A stretch of 64,000 nucleotides of DNA from Escallonia rubra (GCA_033065855.1 JAVXUO010002524.1:62001-126000); one strand, 5' to 3'. Counted from the first letter of the stretch, positions 22,920 to 34,980 are shown. Program-made: numbers and translations. Notes: generated by a model not told the origin, from the sequence alone.

Positions 22920-25900
22920 TCAGATAGGCTCCATGTGATTCAGATGGAAGGAGCCCTCATTGTTCTTGTGCACCTCGACCTGAAACCTCTCCTCTTTGCC
23001 TCCCCTGTTGACCTTGAGATGCATGTCAAACTTTGCAGACTCCTCTATGACCTGTTAATGCAATTTGAACAACTATTAGTTATCTTTTTCATAGTATTAG
23101 ACAAGCATACACCAATGAACTTGATATGGGCCTCGCTAGGAGCAGGAATTGAAACGAATAAGAAGATCCTAAGCATCTTGCAAAAAACAGGCGAAACATC
23201 TGATTTGTCCCAAGAATCATTTTGACATGACACTGCAATTCGTAGAAAGCCTCTTCCTTTTGGCTACTCATTCCGTAAGCTAAAATGGTCAGTTGCAAGA
23301 GATGGTGAATTCTTAAATATAACTATTGGAATTGGTCAGTTCAACAACAGAAGAGGGGTGCAGATGAAGGATTTTAGGACACAAAATTCTAGGAACAGAA
23401 AAATGTCCACAAATTCTTCAAAGTTGAACTAAAAATAATTAAGCCATATTATAAATCCTAAATTAAGACGCAGTAATAGTTTCATTTAGTACCGTTACCT
23501 CTGCCTTTGCTTGAATGATCTCTCGAAGTTCGTATGGAAACAACGAGTTGGATCTTTGCTGGATGGTCTTAACAGCATGATTTGCAGCATCCTGGATGAT
23601 AGGATCGTGCACTGGCACTGATTGCCATCCTGGGGGGTGGCCATCTGGTATGTCACTCGACATCAGTATCAGTGGTTTCGATATAAAGGAAATCATAAAG
23701 AAACAAGCAACTAGAGGCACAATACGTATGCATAACTATATATCTGCATGCGTATATGCATATAATAGGAGTGAGACATACACGATGCATGTATAAAAAC
23801 ACTCGAGAGGTATAGAAAAAGATCTATAAAGGAGAAATTCTAGTAAAATGAAGGTGCAGCGAGATAATAAGGGGGATTGTTTTGGGGTCTTGTACTTGTA
23901 CGTGCATGTATGTATGTTCTTCCATTTGAAAATTAATCAAGGTTTGTTACAACTTCCTTAGCATTCCAAGAAAGATGAACGAATTATCCTTACTTTAGTG
24001 CCAAACAGGAAGTTCGGAACTGAAATTGGGCCAAGCTGGAGAGAGCAGTAACTTTACAGAAGACAAATAAATTAGAAAGGACTTCATAGAGAACCTAGAT
24101 AACCAGGCCCATGGATCAAAATTTCCGCCACTTGTCATGATCCTTGATAGTGATACAACAGGAGACACACACTCAACACCTTTATCAACCACTTTCCTGT
24201 CGGCTACTCATGCTCATACAATTCCCTCTAAATCCTGTTCTTATCAGCCCGCAATTTCATCCTTTATTGTGCTAAAATCAAATTATCTTTGTAATTCATA
24301 AAGATATATATATTTTTTCAATCTCACGAACAAGATCTAAGAATAAATTTAGTAAGCTTGAGTAAGGTACTACTTTTCCTTAGGAACTCATCCCAGCTGC
24401 ATATCTTGAAGCATTTGCTTGTTGGAATACCAACTGGGGGGGGTTATATCCATAAAGGGCCTTACATGGAGTGGTTTGGAGTGCAATATGGTAGTTGATA
24501 TTATACCAGAGTTCTGCCAGGGACAGCCATTTACTCCACTAATGAGGCTGTTGCCCTGTGAGGCATCTTAGGTAGTTTTCCAAACACTGGTTAACATCTC
24601 AATTTATCCATCAGTCTGGGGGTGGTAGGCAGCACTGAGATGAAGTTGAGTAGTAGTCAGCTTAAACAACTCTGTCCAGAAGTGACTGAGAAATAGCTTA
24701 TCCCTGTCAGAGATAATGGATAGTGGAAGACCAGGATAAGGCACAGTCTCCCCTTTGTTTCTCTAGCAAGCGTCACATTCCTTGACAAAACTAGTGACAT
24801 CTTTTCTCTCAGAGGGCCAAAAAATTATAGAGTGAGTCCATTGAGTGTGATGGTAATCCTAGAGTGCCCACCAAGGCCAGAGGCATGCAGTCATTACAAA
24901 AGTGCTCGTTTCATCGGAGTGTCTTCCTGATATATCCTGTTCTGGAACCTCAAAAGTGTATTGTTGTAAGTAAACCAGGCCAACCGGGGTCTATCAAGAG
25001 GTGGGTGATAATGTTTCAGAATCCCCTTCTAAGCTAGCAGCCACCTGAGTTTGCCAGGAAGGTTGGACCAAAAAAGAGCACTGCAATCTGTGAACCTAGA
25101 TGATTTTTCAAAAAAAAAAAAATCTTCGTCTAATCTGGGGGCAAAACCGTCGGACTCCCCAAAACTAGGATTCCGGACAACAATTTTTATCAGGGACCTG
25201 GCACAATCTAATCTCACAGCATCAGGTCCACAAAGTTGCATCTTGTATAGCCAAGAATTTGCTGAACTACCTTCTTCAAATGACAGTGGTTAACCTCTGA
25301 TCTAGGAAATGTTTCAAGCTCCGATTATATGTCCTGATTTGGAAAGTGTGGAACTGTGGCCCAACAGACAGTAATGCCATTTATCCACTGCAGCAATGGT
25401 GGCCAACATCTTTTTCTCATATTAGAGAGGCTCTGGTGCTTAGGAGCCAAAGCCTTAACTAAAATAAGGCAATAGGTCTCCCATTTTGCATACATACAAC
25501 ATCAATCCCTGTGCCACTTGCATCTTTTTCAAGAAAGATGCAAGTGACAGCGGTCAACGTCTAAATAACTAACTGCCATGCTGAAATCATGATTACATAC
25601 TCCGACAGTTGGCCTAACAAACAAATAGTATTAATCCATAACACCAGTATCCCCACAACATTGCAATTGGAAATATGATGTTTCCTAAACAGGAAAAATG
25701 GGCGTTACCGTGAATTGTATTGATTCTGCCCCATGCACCATGCACAAAGATAAATGGGGGAAACAAAAAAAACCATTTCTGATTTCCTCTACATAGTATG
25801 TATGGTAGCTCTACCATCTTGAACATAAAGTACCTATGCTCTATGATACCAACAATGCAAACTGAATAAATCCAAAAGGCAAGCACATTGTTAGCTTTTA

Positions 25901-26848
25901 ATTCTACCGACTTGAACTAGATTCTTCTACCAAGCATAACATCACGTCAAAGTAGTTCTTGCACATATCCGGCTGCAGTATATTGCATCCTTATACATAT
26001 CTGGTCCATGTAACTAGAATATCTGCTCCAACTTGCACTAGTTAGTGGGTTTGGATGCACTAGTTAGTTGGTTTGGAGGCCGACCAATCTTCTCAGTGTG
26101 ATATCATTTTTCACATATCTATTCCTTTCTCATATGGCAGAACTAGAATAATGTTGTAGAATCTCAAACTACCTTCTTTTATTTCGTCTTGCCATTTGCA
26201 CCCAGCACTAATAGATTAACTCAAACCCAGCTAAGATGTCATTGTAGCTGACATAGTCAATGGAAAAGCAAAGAAAAGAAAAAACCTAGTATTAACATCG
26301 AAAACCACATGTTTCAAGATAATTGAAGTACTAGTTAACTAGCTTCAACTTAACTCCGTTTATTCTTTTGATTAAAACAAGAAGGCAAGGGCAGGGGGGA
26401 GAAACAGGAGGGGGGAAGGGGGAACGGTTTTTTAAACTCTAACAAAATCGGTTGGGTTAGTTTGTTAGATAAGGAGAAGATTTTTTTGGTCATACAAAAG
26501 AATAATGTGCCATTTGCAATAACTTATGTTCGACATTAACAATATCTGCTGAAACACTTAACTTCGGTACAGTCACCTACCTTCCTTATAACCAAGATCA
26601 GAAGCAGTAAATGGGGGGACGTCGCCGGCATGTTTGAACTCCTGCAATTCCTTAGAGTTCATCCAAGGCTTTACCCAGACCTTTGCCTCATAGAGTTTCT
26701 TTTTTCCGGCATCGATAGCCTCAAGAGTAAGATGATGCAAAGTACCAGCAACCACCTGTTCTTCCGCTTTGACTACCCTTGTGAACTCCAGCAGTGCATT
26801 CTTCAAAAAGCATGCACTATGAGTAGATATTCATTACGTAGATTTAAT

Positions 26849-26879
<31 letters not shown>

Positions 26880-26900
26880 CTGCATTTGGAAGAGGGAGAT

Positions 26901-26939
<39 letters not shown>

Positions 26940-29900
26940 TGATACCTTTTACTTTCAAAGCATGTGTCTAGCAACCCCAACCCAACGTACCCCCCAACCC
27001 AAGAAAAAGATAAAAGGATAATTATGAATGACACTATTCACCATGGACCACTTCTTCTTAAGCTTGAAAGAACGATCAGAACTCGCACGAAATCCCGGTT
27101 GTGGCAGCAATGAAAATTGTTGCTGCCATCGTGCTTAGCACTTTTGTGTTTCAATTTACCCTCCCAGCCCAAACAAACCCCCCCCCCCAAAAAAAATAAA
27201 AAAACATAAACCAAGAAGTAAAGGACCACCGAAACCCAGGGTAGAAAAGGATGAGAACGACAATTTCACAGTATTTGGCAGCACATTTATCGTAGAATTT
27301 GCTTCAAGAAAGGGTAAATGACCACTTTAATACTGTTCTGTAAATCATCATGCTAGGTATGAATAAGAGTAACATAAACTGTTTCAGATCTACCGTGCCT
27401 TTTGAATCATACACTTGGAGAGAAAAAGAATCAAAGGCACATCCCTGGTGATAGCATTGCAACTTGATAGCAAGACCAAACAAAAATGTGTATCACCGAT
27501 TAAGTTGGTTGACTCTTTCTCTAGACACCTGATATAACTCAAATATAACTCCCAATAATTGGGGAACACCCGGCGAATCCCAGTCAAACTGGGAGATTTA
27601 TGATTATCTTATCAGGATTCTAAAAAGAGTTTTTAAAGATTGTGACGTGATCTTCGAAGATCCTAACACGATCCTGATTGGATTAGTCCACAGCCTAGTT
27701 CTACTAGGACTCTCCTCCTACAGCTATATAAAGGGGTCTACCCCCCAGGTATGGGACAACTACACACACAGATACACATTGTGTCTTTCATGCTTTTTCA
27801 GAGTTATGATCTTGTAGCTGCGCTTTGACTTAAGCATCGGAGAGTTCTCCGCCGGGAACCCCACCCGGCGGTCACTCGTTTTCTATCTTGCAGGTCATCG
27901 GTCCAGGCTCGGGTTCCGCAAAGTACGCGGAGCATATTTTTAGCAGCAACAGATTGGCGCCATCCGTGGGACCCGCCAGCCTAGCCGTTTGACCTCAAGA
28001 AAATTCAACAGTTTAACCCAAATTGCCGGCGACAACGTGTCGGAACCACCGACAAAATCGCCGCCGTCACAAGTTTCCATGAATTATCGTCACAAAAATA
28101 CAACACATTGTTCGAAGAAAATTCAGAACTGACAAAATGCCGTCGAGTCACCGACGGCAACTCCGAAGAAAAAAGTCCAGCAAAGGGAAAAGAAGCAGCA
28201 TAGCAACGCTGCCAGAAGGTGCAATTCGTGCGCGCCACCGCGTATGCTTCTTCAACCGCCAGAAAGCTGCCAAAGCAGCGACATTAAAAAAAACAATCAG
28301 CGCCCTTAGCGCCGTCCACCGTGACCTTCCTCGAGGTCGCGCCGATACGGCCACAAAGCCGTCGCAAGGCTGCCGGAGCAGCACCAACAACATTCGAAGC
28401 ACCGCCGGCCATGGGTCAGAACCCAAACGCCGCCATCCGAAGTGCCGTCCCCGCCCAAGCGCCGTCAAGCCCTGATCTGCACCAACGCGGCCACGAGAAG
28501 AACACAGCCACCGTGGGGCTGTTGTGTCCACAACGAACAACCAAAAAAAAAAAGAAGAGGAAGCTGCCGGCCGCGACTCATCGGAACCACCGAAGGGAGC
28601 GCTGCCACTGCACAGCGTTAAAATCCTAACATGCCACCGCTGTCCCTTGAATCAACACCGTAGCAAGGTGATCAACAGCGTCGTATACCGTCAACGCCGC
28701 CGGCAAGAGGCTGGTGCCACGCGTATCAACAGGCTGCCTCACCATTACGGTGCCGCCTCACCGCCAGCTCACTTTCGCCTCACAGTCGCCGAGAAGGCTG
28801 CATCACCATTATGGCGCCGGAACAACCGCTTGTCCGGATCTACGCCGTCCAAAACTAAAAATTAGCCGGCATCTCGCCTGTAGCGAAGCCAACGGTGTTC
28901 GTGAAGAAGAAAGGGAAATACGTCAAGCCATCAATCGGCGCAAACCGCCGCAGATAGCACAAGCGCCAATCGGGCAGCGCACCGCCACAGTCACTGATGG
29001 CACCAATTCCCTTACCACCGCAAGTCTCTGGCACCATCTGAAACTATGAAGACGCAGTAGGCATCGCCGAGCGACACGCCGCCGTGGCCCCAGCGCTTTC
29101 ATCATCGGCACATTCAGACGATGACGATGCCTCCTCACCGTCCAGTTCAGATCTGGTCCACCTCGGCCGACGGCATTCATGTCTCCGTCCAAATCCCAGA
29201 CGCAGGTCCAGATTCAACTACCAGCCACTGTCATTGACCCTTCAGTCCTCGCGCTGGCGATGGCACCACCGCCGACCGCAGCATCCTTCACCGGCGCCGC
29301 AGCACCATGCTAGTGGCTACTTCTGTCGATGAAAGAAAAGGTGCAGAAAAGAGAAAGAAAAGGTCAATTCTTTCTTTTTGGAATTAACTCCCATAATTAT
29401 GCATATTTACTTTCAGACCCACAAAGGTCTTGTTTATTCCACATATGTCATATTTTAAGACCATTAGACTTCTTCCTATGAAAAAAAGTCTATTTATGTT
29501 TAAGACCCAAGAGTCTCATTCATTTAACTTAGGCCACACTTGTTTAAAAGTTTTACACTTTTAACCCGTAAAAAATGGCCTATTAAGATTTAAGGCGTTA
29601 GCAAGCCTCCAAAGACTGCTTCCCATGTACACTCATATGTTACCTAGACCTATTTGTTTGGGTGTAGCATTACCTAGTTGCACCAATTAGTGCTAGCACG
29701 TCACAAGTCAGGGGCATCCGATTGCTATGACGTATTAAGCTCAGCTACGACACGCAGTGCAGTGCACCCTGTCGGCTGACCGACAAGACCCTAATGGGTC
29801 CACGGTGTCGGAACACCGCTCTAATTCTGTGTTAAAAACATAGTTGCATTTTATATGCTTTATTGCTTCAGAAGCTGTTTTTCAGTCACGTACCTTTATT

Positions 29901-32900
29901 TCTTGCAAGGGTTTAAACTACGCCTGCGAGCATTAACAGTGACGTATAAATCGCTTCGTAAAGCAAGGAACAAATTCATAGCACCCTGCGACTTGAAGTC
30001 ACGTTTAGGGTTTCTGCTGCAGCATCCTGCCGACTCGGCATTACCTATTGTCTCTTGATATTCGGTCACACAGTGACCTCGATCAGTAAATCAGAGCACT
30101 TCGCCAATAACGTCGCTAATATGGATGGAACAACTGCAAGCTCAAGCTCATGCAACCAAGCAAATTGAATCTAGTTGCTTCTCAGTAAATCGATTAAATT
30201 CGACAACTTATCTACTGATCATCAGTGACATCTTGCTCAGACGGACTCCATGCCCTCTAGCTTTATATGCACGTCCAGTCAAACAGGCAGATATGGTCTT
30301 CTATATTGCTCGTACAGGTCTTCTTGCGATCGGGCCCAACATATGGGTTTAAAAAGCCGTCTTTATATATCCACGCCTTCTCAAAGGCCGGGGGGCTTTA
30401 TATTTTATGAGATCATACAGGCTTAATGCCTTATATCTTATCAGACAGAAAGGTTCGCCACAACGACCATATTACGGGCTCTATGACCTGCGGCTTCTTA
30501 TTTAGCACCGCGGCAACAAGGACAAGAAACCCCCAAGGGCATGTATGATGAGAATTCTTAAATTCCGTCAAACCCTCGAGGGTAATTGCATGAGCTCCGG
30601 CTCCATCCGCCCCCGAGGGAGTGTATGACGAGAATTCTTAAATTCCGTCAAACCCTCAAGGGTAATTGCATGAGCTCCGGCTCCATCCGTCCCCGAGGGC
30701 GTGTATGACGAGAATTCTTAAATTCCGTCGAACCCTTGAGGGTAATTGCATGAGCTCCGGCTCCATCCGCCCCCGAAGGCGTGTATGAAGAGAATTCTTA
30801 AATTTCGTCGAACCCTCGAGGGTAATTGCATGAGCTCCGGCTCCATCCGGCCCCGAGGGCATGTATGACGAGAATTCTTAAATTCCGTCAAACCCTCGAG
30901 GGTAGTTGCATGAGCTCCGCGCTCCACCAGCCCTCTAGGGCAGTCCCCCGAGGGATGAACACCCCCAAGGGTGATAGGATAGAGCTCGAGTTCTATCCGA
31001 ACGGTTTAGCTACAGTTCTAACCCGTGAAACGGCAAAGGACTATGGGACTTCATCCCCCCACCATTCTTTGTCAATTTAAAACCCAACTAAGCGTGAGTG
31101 CGAGGCTTCTTTGCCAGCTCTTAGCTGATGATAAGAGTTCGCGACAAAGTAAAACGCAAGCATGATGTGGTCGGCTCGAGCCAAAGAACACACACTTGCA
31201 CAAAATGAACACCCTCTAAGGAGAGGTGACCCCTCGAGGGGACATTCAAACACTTAGCACATGCAACAACTTGCATGCACAGCTTTGTGTCATCCTCCGA
31301 GAGAGGCTACCATTGGGCACAGCCCCTAAAGGATCTCGAGATCCCATGATTCATCTTTCGAAAGATGATTCCGAAAAGCCTGCTCAGGTGACATTCTAAG
31401 ACTTGGCTTTCGAGAGCTAGGGTTCTAGCGCCCTACTTGGGCAAAGTTCTAAGGCTTAAGCACCCGCTTAGGTCAGAGCACATGGAAGAGAGAAATATTG
31501 TTACCCCTACAAGTGGATGAGAATCACTTACAAATCTGACGCGTGTCTCGAGACACCAGGTATAAACTTCCTCAGCCAAACATTTTAGCTAAGGAAGTGG
31601 GGGGCTTATGATATAACTCAAATATAACTCCCAATAATTGGGGAACACCCGGCGAATCCCAGTCAAACTGGGAGATTTATGATTATCTTATCAGGATTCT
31701 AAAAAGAGTTTTTAAAGATTGTGACGTGATCTTCGAAGATCCTAACACGATCCTGATTGGATTAGTCCACAGCCTAGTCCTACTAGGACTCTCCTCCTAC
31801 AGCTATATAAAGGGGTCTACCCCCCAGGTATGGGACAACTACACACACAGATACACATTGTGTCTTTCATGCTTTTTCAGAGTTATGATCTTGTAGCTGC
31901 GCTCTAACTTAAGCATCGGAGAGTTCTCCGCCGGGAACCCCACCCGGCGGTCACTCGTTTTCTATCTTGCAGGTCATCGGTCCAGGCTCGGGTTCCGCAA
32001 AGTACGCGGAGCATATTTTTAGCAGCAACAACACCTATCAGATTCTGTCCCAAAAAACCTACCGCTTATCAGATTGCTGAGTGGTCTTGTACAAGTTCAG
32101 TACAACTTAGATTAGCTGAGTGGGTGATCACAATGAATAATAAGGCAAAAAACATGAAATCAATGTCTGGTGAAGCATTTTGACTTTCAACAATAAACAG
32201 CTCCCTACCTGAGCTTTCTTTTTCTTCTGTTTCCCTCTTTTTTTTACCTTAGATTTTATGTTTTGGAACTGTAGCCAGCCCGGCTCTAATTACTGATCCT
32301 AACACATAATATTATTCTTTTACTGTTGTCTATTGATGCCCGTCTTGGACGTACTGAACACCCAGCCCCTGTTTTTGGAGGGTACCATTGGAATGTATTT
32401 CGCTTTAGAATTCTCAAATATTTACGAATGTCATTTGATCGTCCCTGCTAAGATATTTTCGGGCGAAGATGGGGAACAGCGCATTACGATGTTAAATTGT
32501 AAACTATCAGTGAATGAATAGTGAAACCGCAAACTGGTGAGACTCTAAGCACGTAGTTAGTGTGTGTGTGTGTGTGGCTTTATTTTTCTTCCTCAATTTC
32601 TTGTTGCTGCATTCTCCTAACCAAAAATACTAAGAACATACAAATTTACAGTTGCTACAAAATTGTAAAAGGCCAGAACGAAAATACCCACTTCTCCACT
32701 AGATATATAAACCAGCCCAAGAGTCACAATGAGTATAAATTTCTTTTGTGAGTGTGTGTGTGTGTGTGTGTGAGACAGAGAGAGAGAAAATGAGGGAGAA
32801 AGGGAAGACAAGAAAAAACCTCCTTTTGGTTGTGTTGATCAACGGCAAAACGAGCAAGGCTATCGATCTCCAAGCTGTTTTCGGGAGCCGAGGTGGAATC

Positions 32901-33026
32901 GTGTACACCACCGAGGGTTGCCATTGTAATCAGATCTTCGTCTCTGCAAAACCCTGTGTGTTGATTTTCAATCTCAATACTCAATGGAAGCAGAAGCAGC
33001 AGAAAAAGTGTAATTGGACTTCTCAT
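22920..33026 (-). CDS. Phytocystatin with C-terminal legumain-inhibitor-like extension (CYS6/CYSB type)
   Basis: Four minus-strand exons join in frame: 33026-32820, 26800-26581, 23644-23499 and 23051-22920, giving about 234 residues. A hydrophobic N-terminus ([14 protein letters not shown]) fits a signal peptide. The cystatin domain follows: conserved Gly (LGG, 38-40), plant-specific LARFAV (57-62), the papain-binding loop QVVAG (84-88) and the second hairpin PW (114-115). The second half carries [13 protein letters not shown] and SNSL (174-177) in SNSLFPYEL, the motif linked to legumain inhibition in long phytocystatins. Family role: tight reversible inhibition of C1A papain-like proteases by the first domain and C13 legumains by the second. 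An in-frame ATG at codon 35 (MATLGG) would give a form without the signal. Intron 1 (6.0 kb) holds a young LTR element and intron 2 (2.9 kb) a gypsy relic, yet all splice junctions are intact. Confidence 0.93.
24370..25560 (-). mobile_element. Ty3/gypsy relic (RNase H plus integrase) in cystatin intron 2
   Basis: Minus-strand readings give RNase H near 25320-25560 ([17 protein letters not shown], and YNRSLKHF where DHxSLKYL is usual). The integrase zinc-binding end near 24760-24790 reads FVKECDAC. The integrase core at 24400-24720 reads [18 protein letters not shown] and [11 protein letters not shown]. Stops and shifts are frequent. It lies in the gene's own transcriptional direction within the intron. 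No LTRs were found. 25560-26580 has no recognised content. Confidence 0.75.
26849..26935. repeat. Compound (TG)n / (GA)n microsatellite near the 3' end of cystatin intron 1
   Basis: (TG)n at 26849-26874 and (GA)n at 26906-26935 are separated by a short CGCGCC-rich spacer. On the transcribed minus strand this reads (TC)n then (CA)n, ending about 50 bp before the exon 2 acceptor. Confidence 0.95.
27530..27951 (+). repeat. 5' LTR of the LARD-like element
   Basis: The 422-bp LTR has TG...CA ends, TATATAAAGG, and a short palindromic CGCCGGG...CCCGGCG segment near 27850-27872. It differs from the 3' LTR at three positions (one near 27706, two near 27824). Confidence 0.92.
30531..30925. repeat. 80-bp tandem repeat array (five copies) near the 3' end of the LARD-like element
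   Basis: The marker GAGAATTCTTA recurs at 30550, 30630, 30710, 30790 and 30870, an exact 80-bp period. Most units contain a palindrome of the form ACCCTCGAGGGT (variants CTCAAGGGT and CTTGAGGGT) and a GAGCTCCGGCTCCATCC block. Both strands stay open because of the repeats; I see no protein. Confidence 0.95.
31609..32030 (+). repeat. 3' LTR of the LARD-like element
   Basis: This 422-bp LTR is near-identical to that at 27530-27951. It is preceded by the polypurine tract and followed by the target duplication ACACC. Confidence 0.92.
32752..32790. repeat. Compound (GT)n / (GA)n microsatellite at the 5' end of cystatin intron 1
   Basis: (GT)n at 32752-32772 is followed by (GA)n at 32772-32790. 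On the transcribed strand this reads (TC)n(AC)n starting about 30 bp after the exon 1 donor at 32819. A shorter (GT)n lies at 32560-32575. Confidence 0.9.
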
Positions 33027-33833
33027 TTGTTGGGGGTTTATGAAGTGTTGTGATTTCGGTGGAGTTTTGGACTCCCCACGCGTGTCAGCCTTTTAGCTTA
33101 CTCTGTAAGCAAAGCACCTCGCTTCGTAGGCAAGAAATTTTTCGTCAAAGGTTCCATTTACCATTTTTAGGAGTAATATCGCTAAAGCTCTTAAAGTTGG
33201 AGAGTAACTACTATTAAACCCGATTAACTTTTTAAATATTAGTTGTCATTAAAATCTTAACGATTCATAACAATTATATCCTTTCAGTATGATGTCGTTT
33301 GTATTCTCTGTGTTTTTTGCTTATGCAGCATATTATATTTTTAAAATGTCAATTCAGTCCTTTGTAATATACCCCTTCCATACACCCACCTCCAACCTTC
33401 ATCCATCAAGAAAAATATAGCCAATCGGAGCAACAACAACAAAAAAGAAAGAAACTCTGTCGCATATCCTACCTACCCATACCGGCAACAGAAGTGTGTA
33501 TTGTGGTGGTTTTGGTGGTCGGCAGTGGGGCAATGGTGATGGTTTCGAGGACCCGTGCTGAGCTTGGCGGCCACCAACCACTCCTCACTACAATGACCGT
33601 GGATCAATGGTGGTCATATGGGGGGGACATGCACATATCTGCATACAAACACACTCTTGTGCAGATATAGGCATACGCACCCGCATGCACCCGCACTCGC
33701 GCAATCTGTGCGAGTTTCAAGGTGTTGTTGTAATTGAGACTTAGGCGGTAGCTGAGTGGTGGTGGTGATTGTGGCGGAGTAGGTCATCGCTGTGAGAAAT
33801 ATTGACTTCTTACGAGAAATATTATTTTCTTAA
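33027..33833. other. Upstream region of the cystatin gene (5' UTR and promoter) and spacer
   Basis: No coding signal. The part next to 33027 must hold the 5' UTR and promoter of the minus-strand cystatin gene. 33600-33720 is rich in imperfect alternating CA/TGCA sequence. No specific element is called. Confidence 0.4.
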
Positions 33834-34971
33834 GGGCTAATTGCAGCAGTGTCCCTGAGGTTATGGTGAAATTATAGCCAAGGACAATAAGTTTCAAAAT
33901 GTAACACTCGTGTCCATCCGTTAGGGTTCCGTCCAAAAAGTGTACATTTTTTATGATGTCATCATTTCGTATTTCTAAAATAACAATACTGCCCTTGTAT
34001 TGTATATTTTTAAATTAAGATTTCAAACCCTAATTTCAAATTAGGGTTTTTTAAATTAGGTTTCCAAATACTAATTCAACACACACTATCTCACACCCCC
34101 CCCCCCCCCCCCGTGGCCTCCGCCGCCCCCTCCCTCCCCCCACCCCGTCATGCACCACCTTCACATCATCCCAACACCACGGCACCATCTCAACCAACAA
34201 CCGAACCCACCACCGCCGTCACCAAGTAAATTGCTAGAATCCATGTATATTTGAAAGAGGTTGACCTCATGGGTTCTTCAAAGGAACCGCAAAGCCCAGA
34301 AGCAAGGGGATTCCCCTTCATGGACACATTCCCCCAAACCACAAAAAAAGAACGAATAGAATCTGCTAGGGCCAAGTCCGTTATGGACACACCAGGATCT
34401 GTCCTCGCCGAATGTATTTACCTTAGCTGGATCTCGATGGTGCCACCTAAACGGCGCTGCTACGAGGTTGGGCGATGGAGGTGGTTGCGACGGGATTGGG
34501 AGAAGAAGGGGGCTGATGGCGGCGTGGGCTGATGGAGGTGGCTGCCGAGGGGATGGGCGAGGGAGGTGGTTGCGACGAGATTGGGAGAGGAAGGGGCCTG
34601 ATGGCGGCGTGGTCTGACGGAGGTGGCTACCGAGGGGATGGGCGGATGGAAGGTGAGGTGGGGGGAGTAGCAGCATGCGGGGTGGGGGGAGGGTGGCGGC
34701 GAAGTGGGTAGGGAAAGGTGGGGGAAGAGAGAGAGATTAACTTTCCAACATAATTAGGGTTTACTTTTCTGATTTTTTTTTTTTTTTAAAAGAGGTAATG
34801 GCATTTGAAAAAATTAACTTTCCAACATAAGGGCAATAAAGTCATTTCGTTAAAATCGTTAGGTTATTTTTAAGATCCCGTCTGGTCAACAGACATAAGT
34901 GTAATTTGTCCAAACTATTGTCCTTATCTGTAATTATACCCTAACCTCAGGGATATAAGTATAATTAGCCC
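33834..34971. mobile_element. MULE-like element with 9-bp target duplication (possible Pack-MULE)
   Basis: Terminal inverted repeats start GGGCTAATTGCAGCAGTGTC on the left. The right end is the inverse of GGGCTAATTATACTTATATC; both continue into CCCTGAGGTTA. The flanking 9-bp duplication TTTTCTTAA is at 33825-33833 and 34972-34980. The element is 1138 bp and has no transposase. It contains a C homopolymer (34099-34112), a GC-rich middle with repeated GGAGGTGG-type blocks (34450-34640), and an open segment at 34190-34430 that could be captured gene sequence, which I cannot identify. Confidence 0.8.
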
Positions 34972-34980
34972 TTTTCTTAA

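Larger units (their letters stand above)
27530..32030 (+). mobile_element. Non-autonomous LTR retrotransposon (LARD-like), antisense in cystatin intron 1
   Basis: Two 422-bp LTRs (27530-27951 and 31609-32030) start TGATATAAC and end GCAACA. They are flanked by the 5-bp duplication ACACC (27525-27529, 32031-32035). Next to the left LTR is a primer-binding-site-like TTGGCGCCATCCGTGGGA at 27954; next to the right LTR is the polypurine tract AAGGAAGTGGGGGG (31591-31604). I count three differences between the LTRs, so the insertion is recent. Each LTR has a TATA box (TATATAAAGG, near 27724 and 31803). The 3.7-kb interior shows no gag, protease, RT or integrase. 28000-29340 is GC-rich with open frames I cannot assign; 30531-30925 is a tandem array. 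It therefore depends on another element for mobility. Confidence 0.92.

Noticed and set aside
24370..25560. Integrase and RNase H pieces as exons of the cystatin or another host gene
   Set aside because: They lie wholly in intron 2, need several frameshifts, and match Ty3/gypsy pol motifs.
25614..25886. Copia-like primer-binding site (TTGGTATCATAGAGCATAGG on the minus strand near 25850)
   Set aside because: It resembles the tRNA-iMet site TGGTATCAGAGC but has an insertion, and no LTR or gag is recognisable on either side.
28130..29340. Several 80-130-codon frames in the GC-rich part of the LARD-like element
   Set aside because: They overlap on both strands, match no gag, pol or host family I know, and follow GC content. 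Treated as non-coding.
30531..30925. CRISPR-like regular repeat
   Set aside because: Plant nuclear DNA; the unit is a contiguous 80-bp tandem repeat without unique spacers.
34278..34676. 132-codon Pro-rich minus frame in the MULE-like element
   Set aside because: Pro/Ser bias follows the GGAGGTGG-type repeats; no recognisable domain. Kept only as a possible captured fragment.
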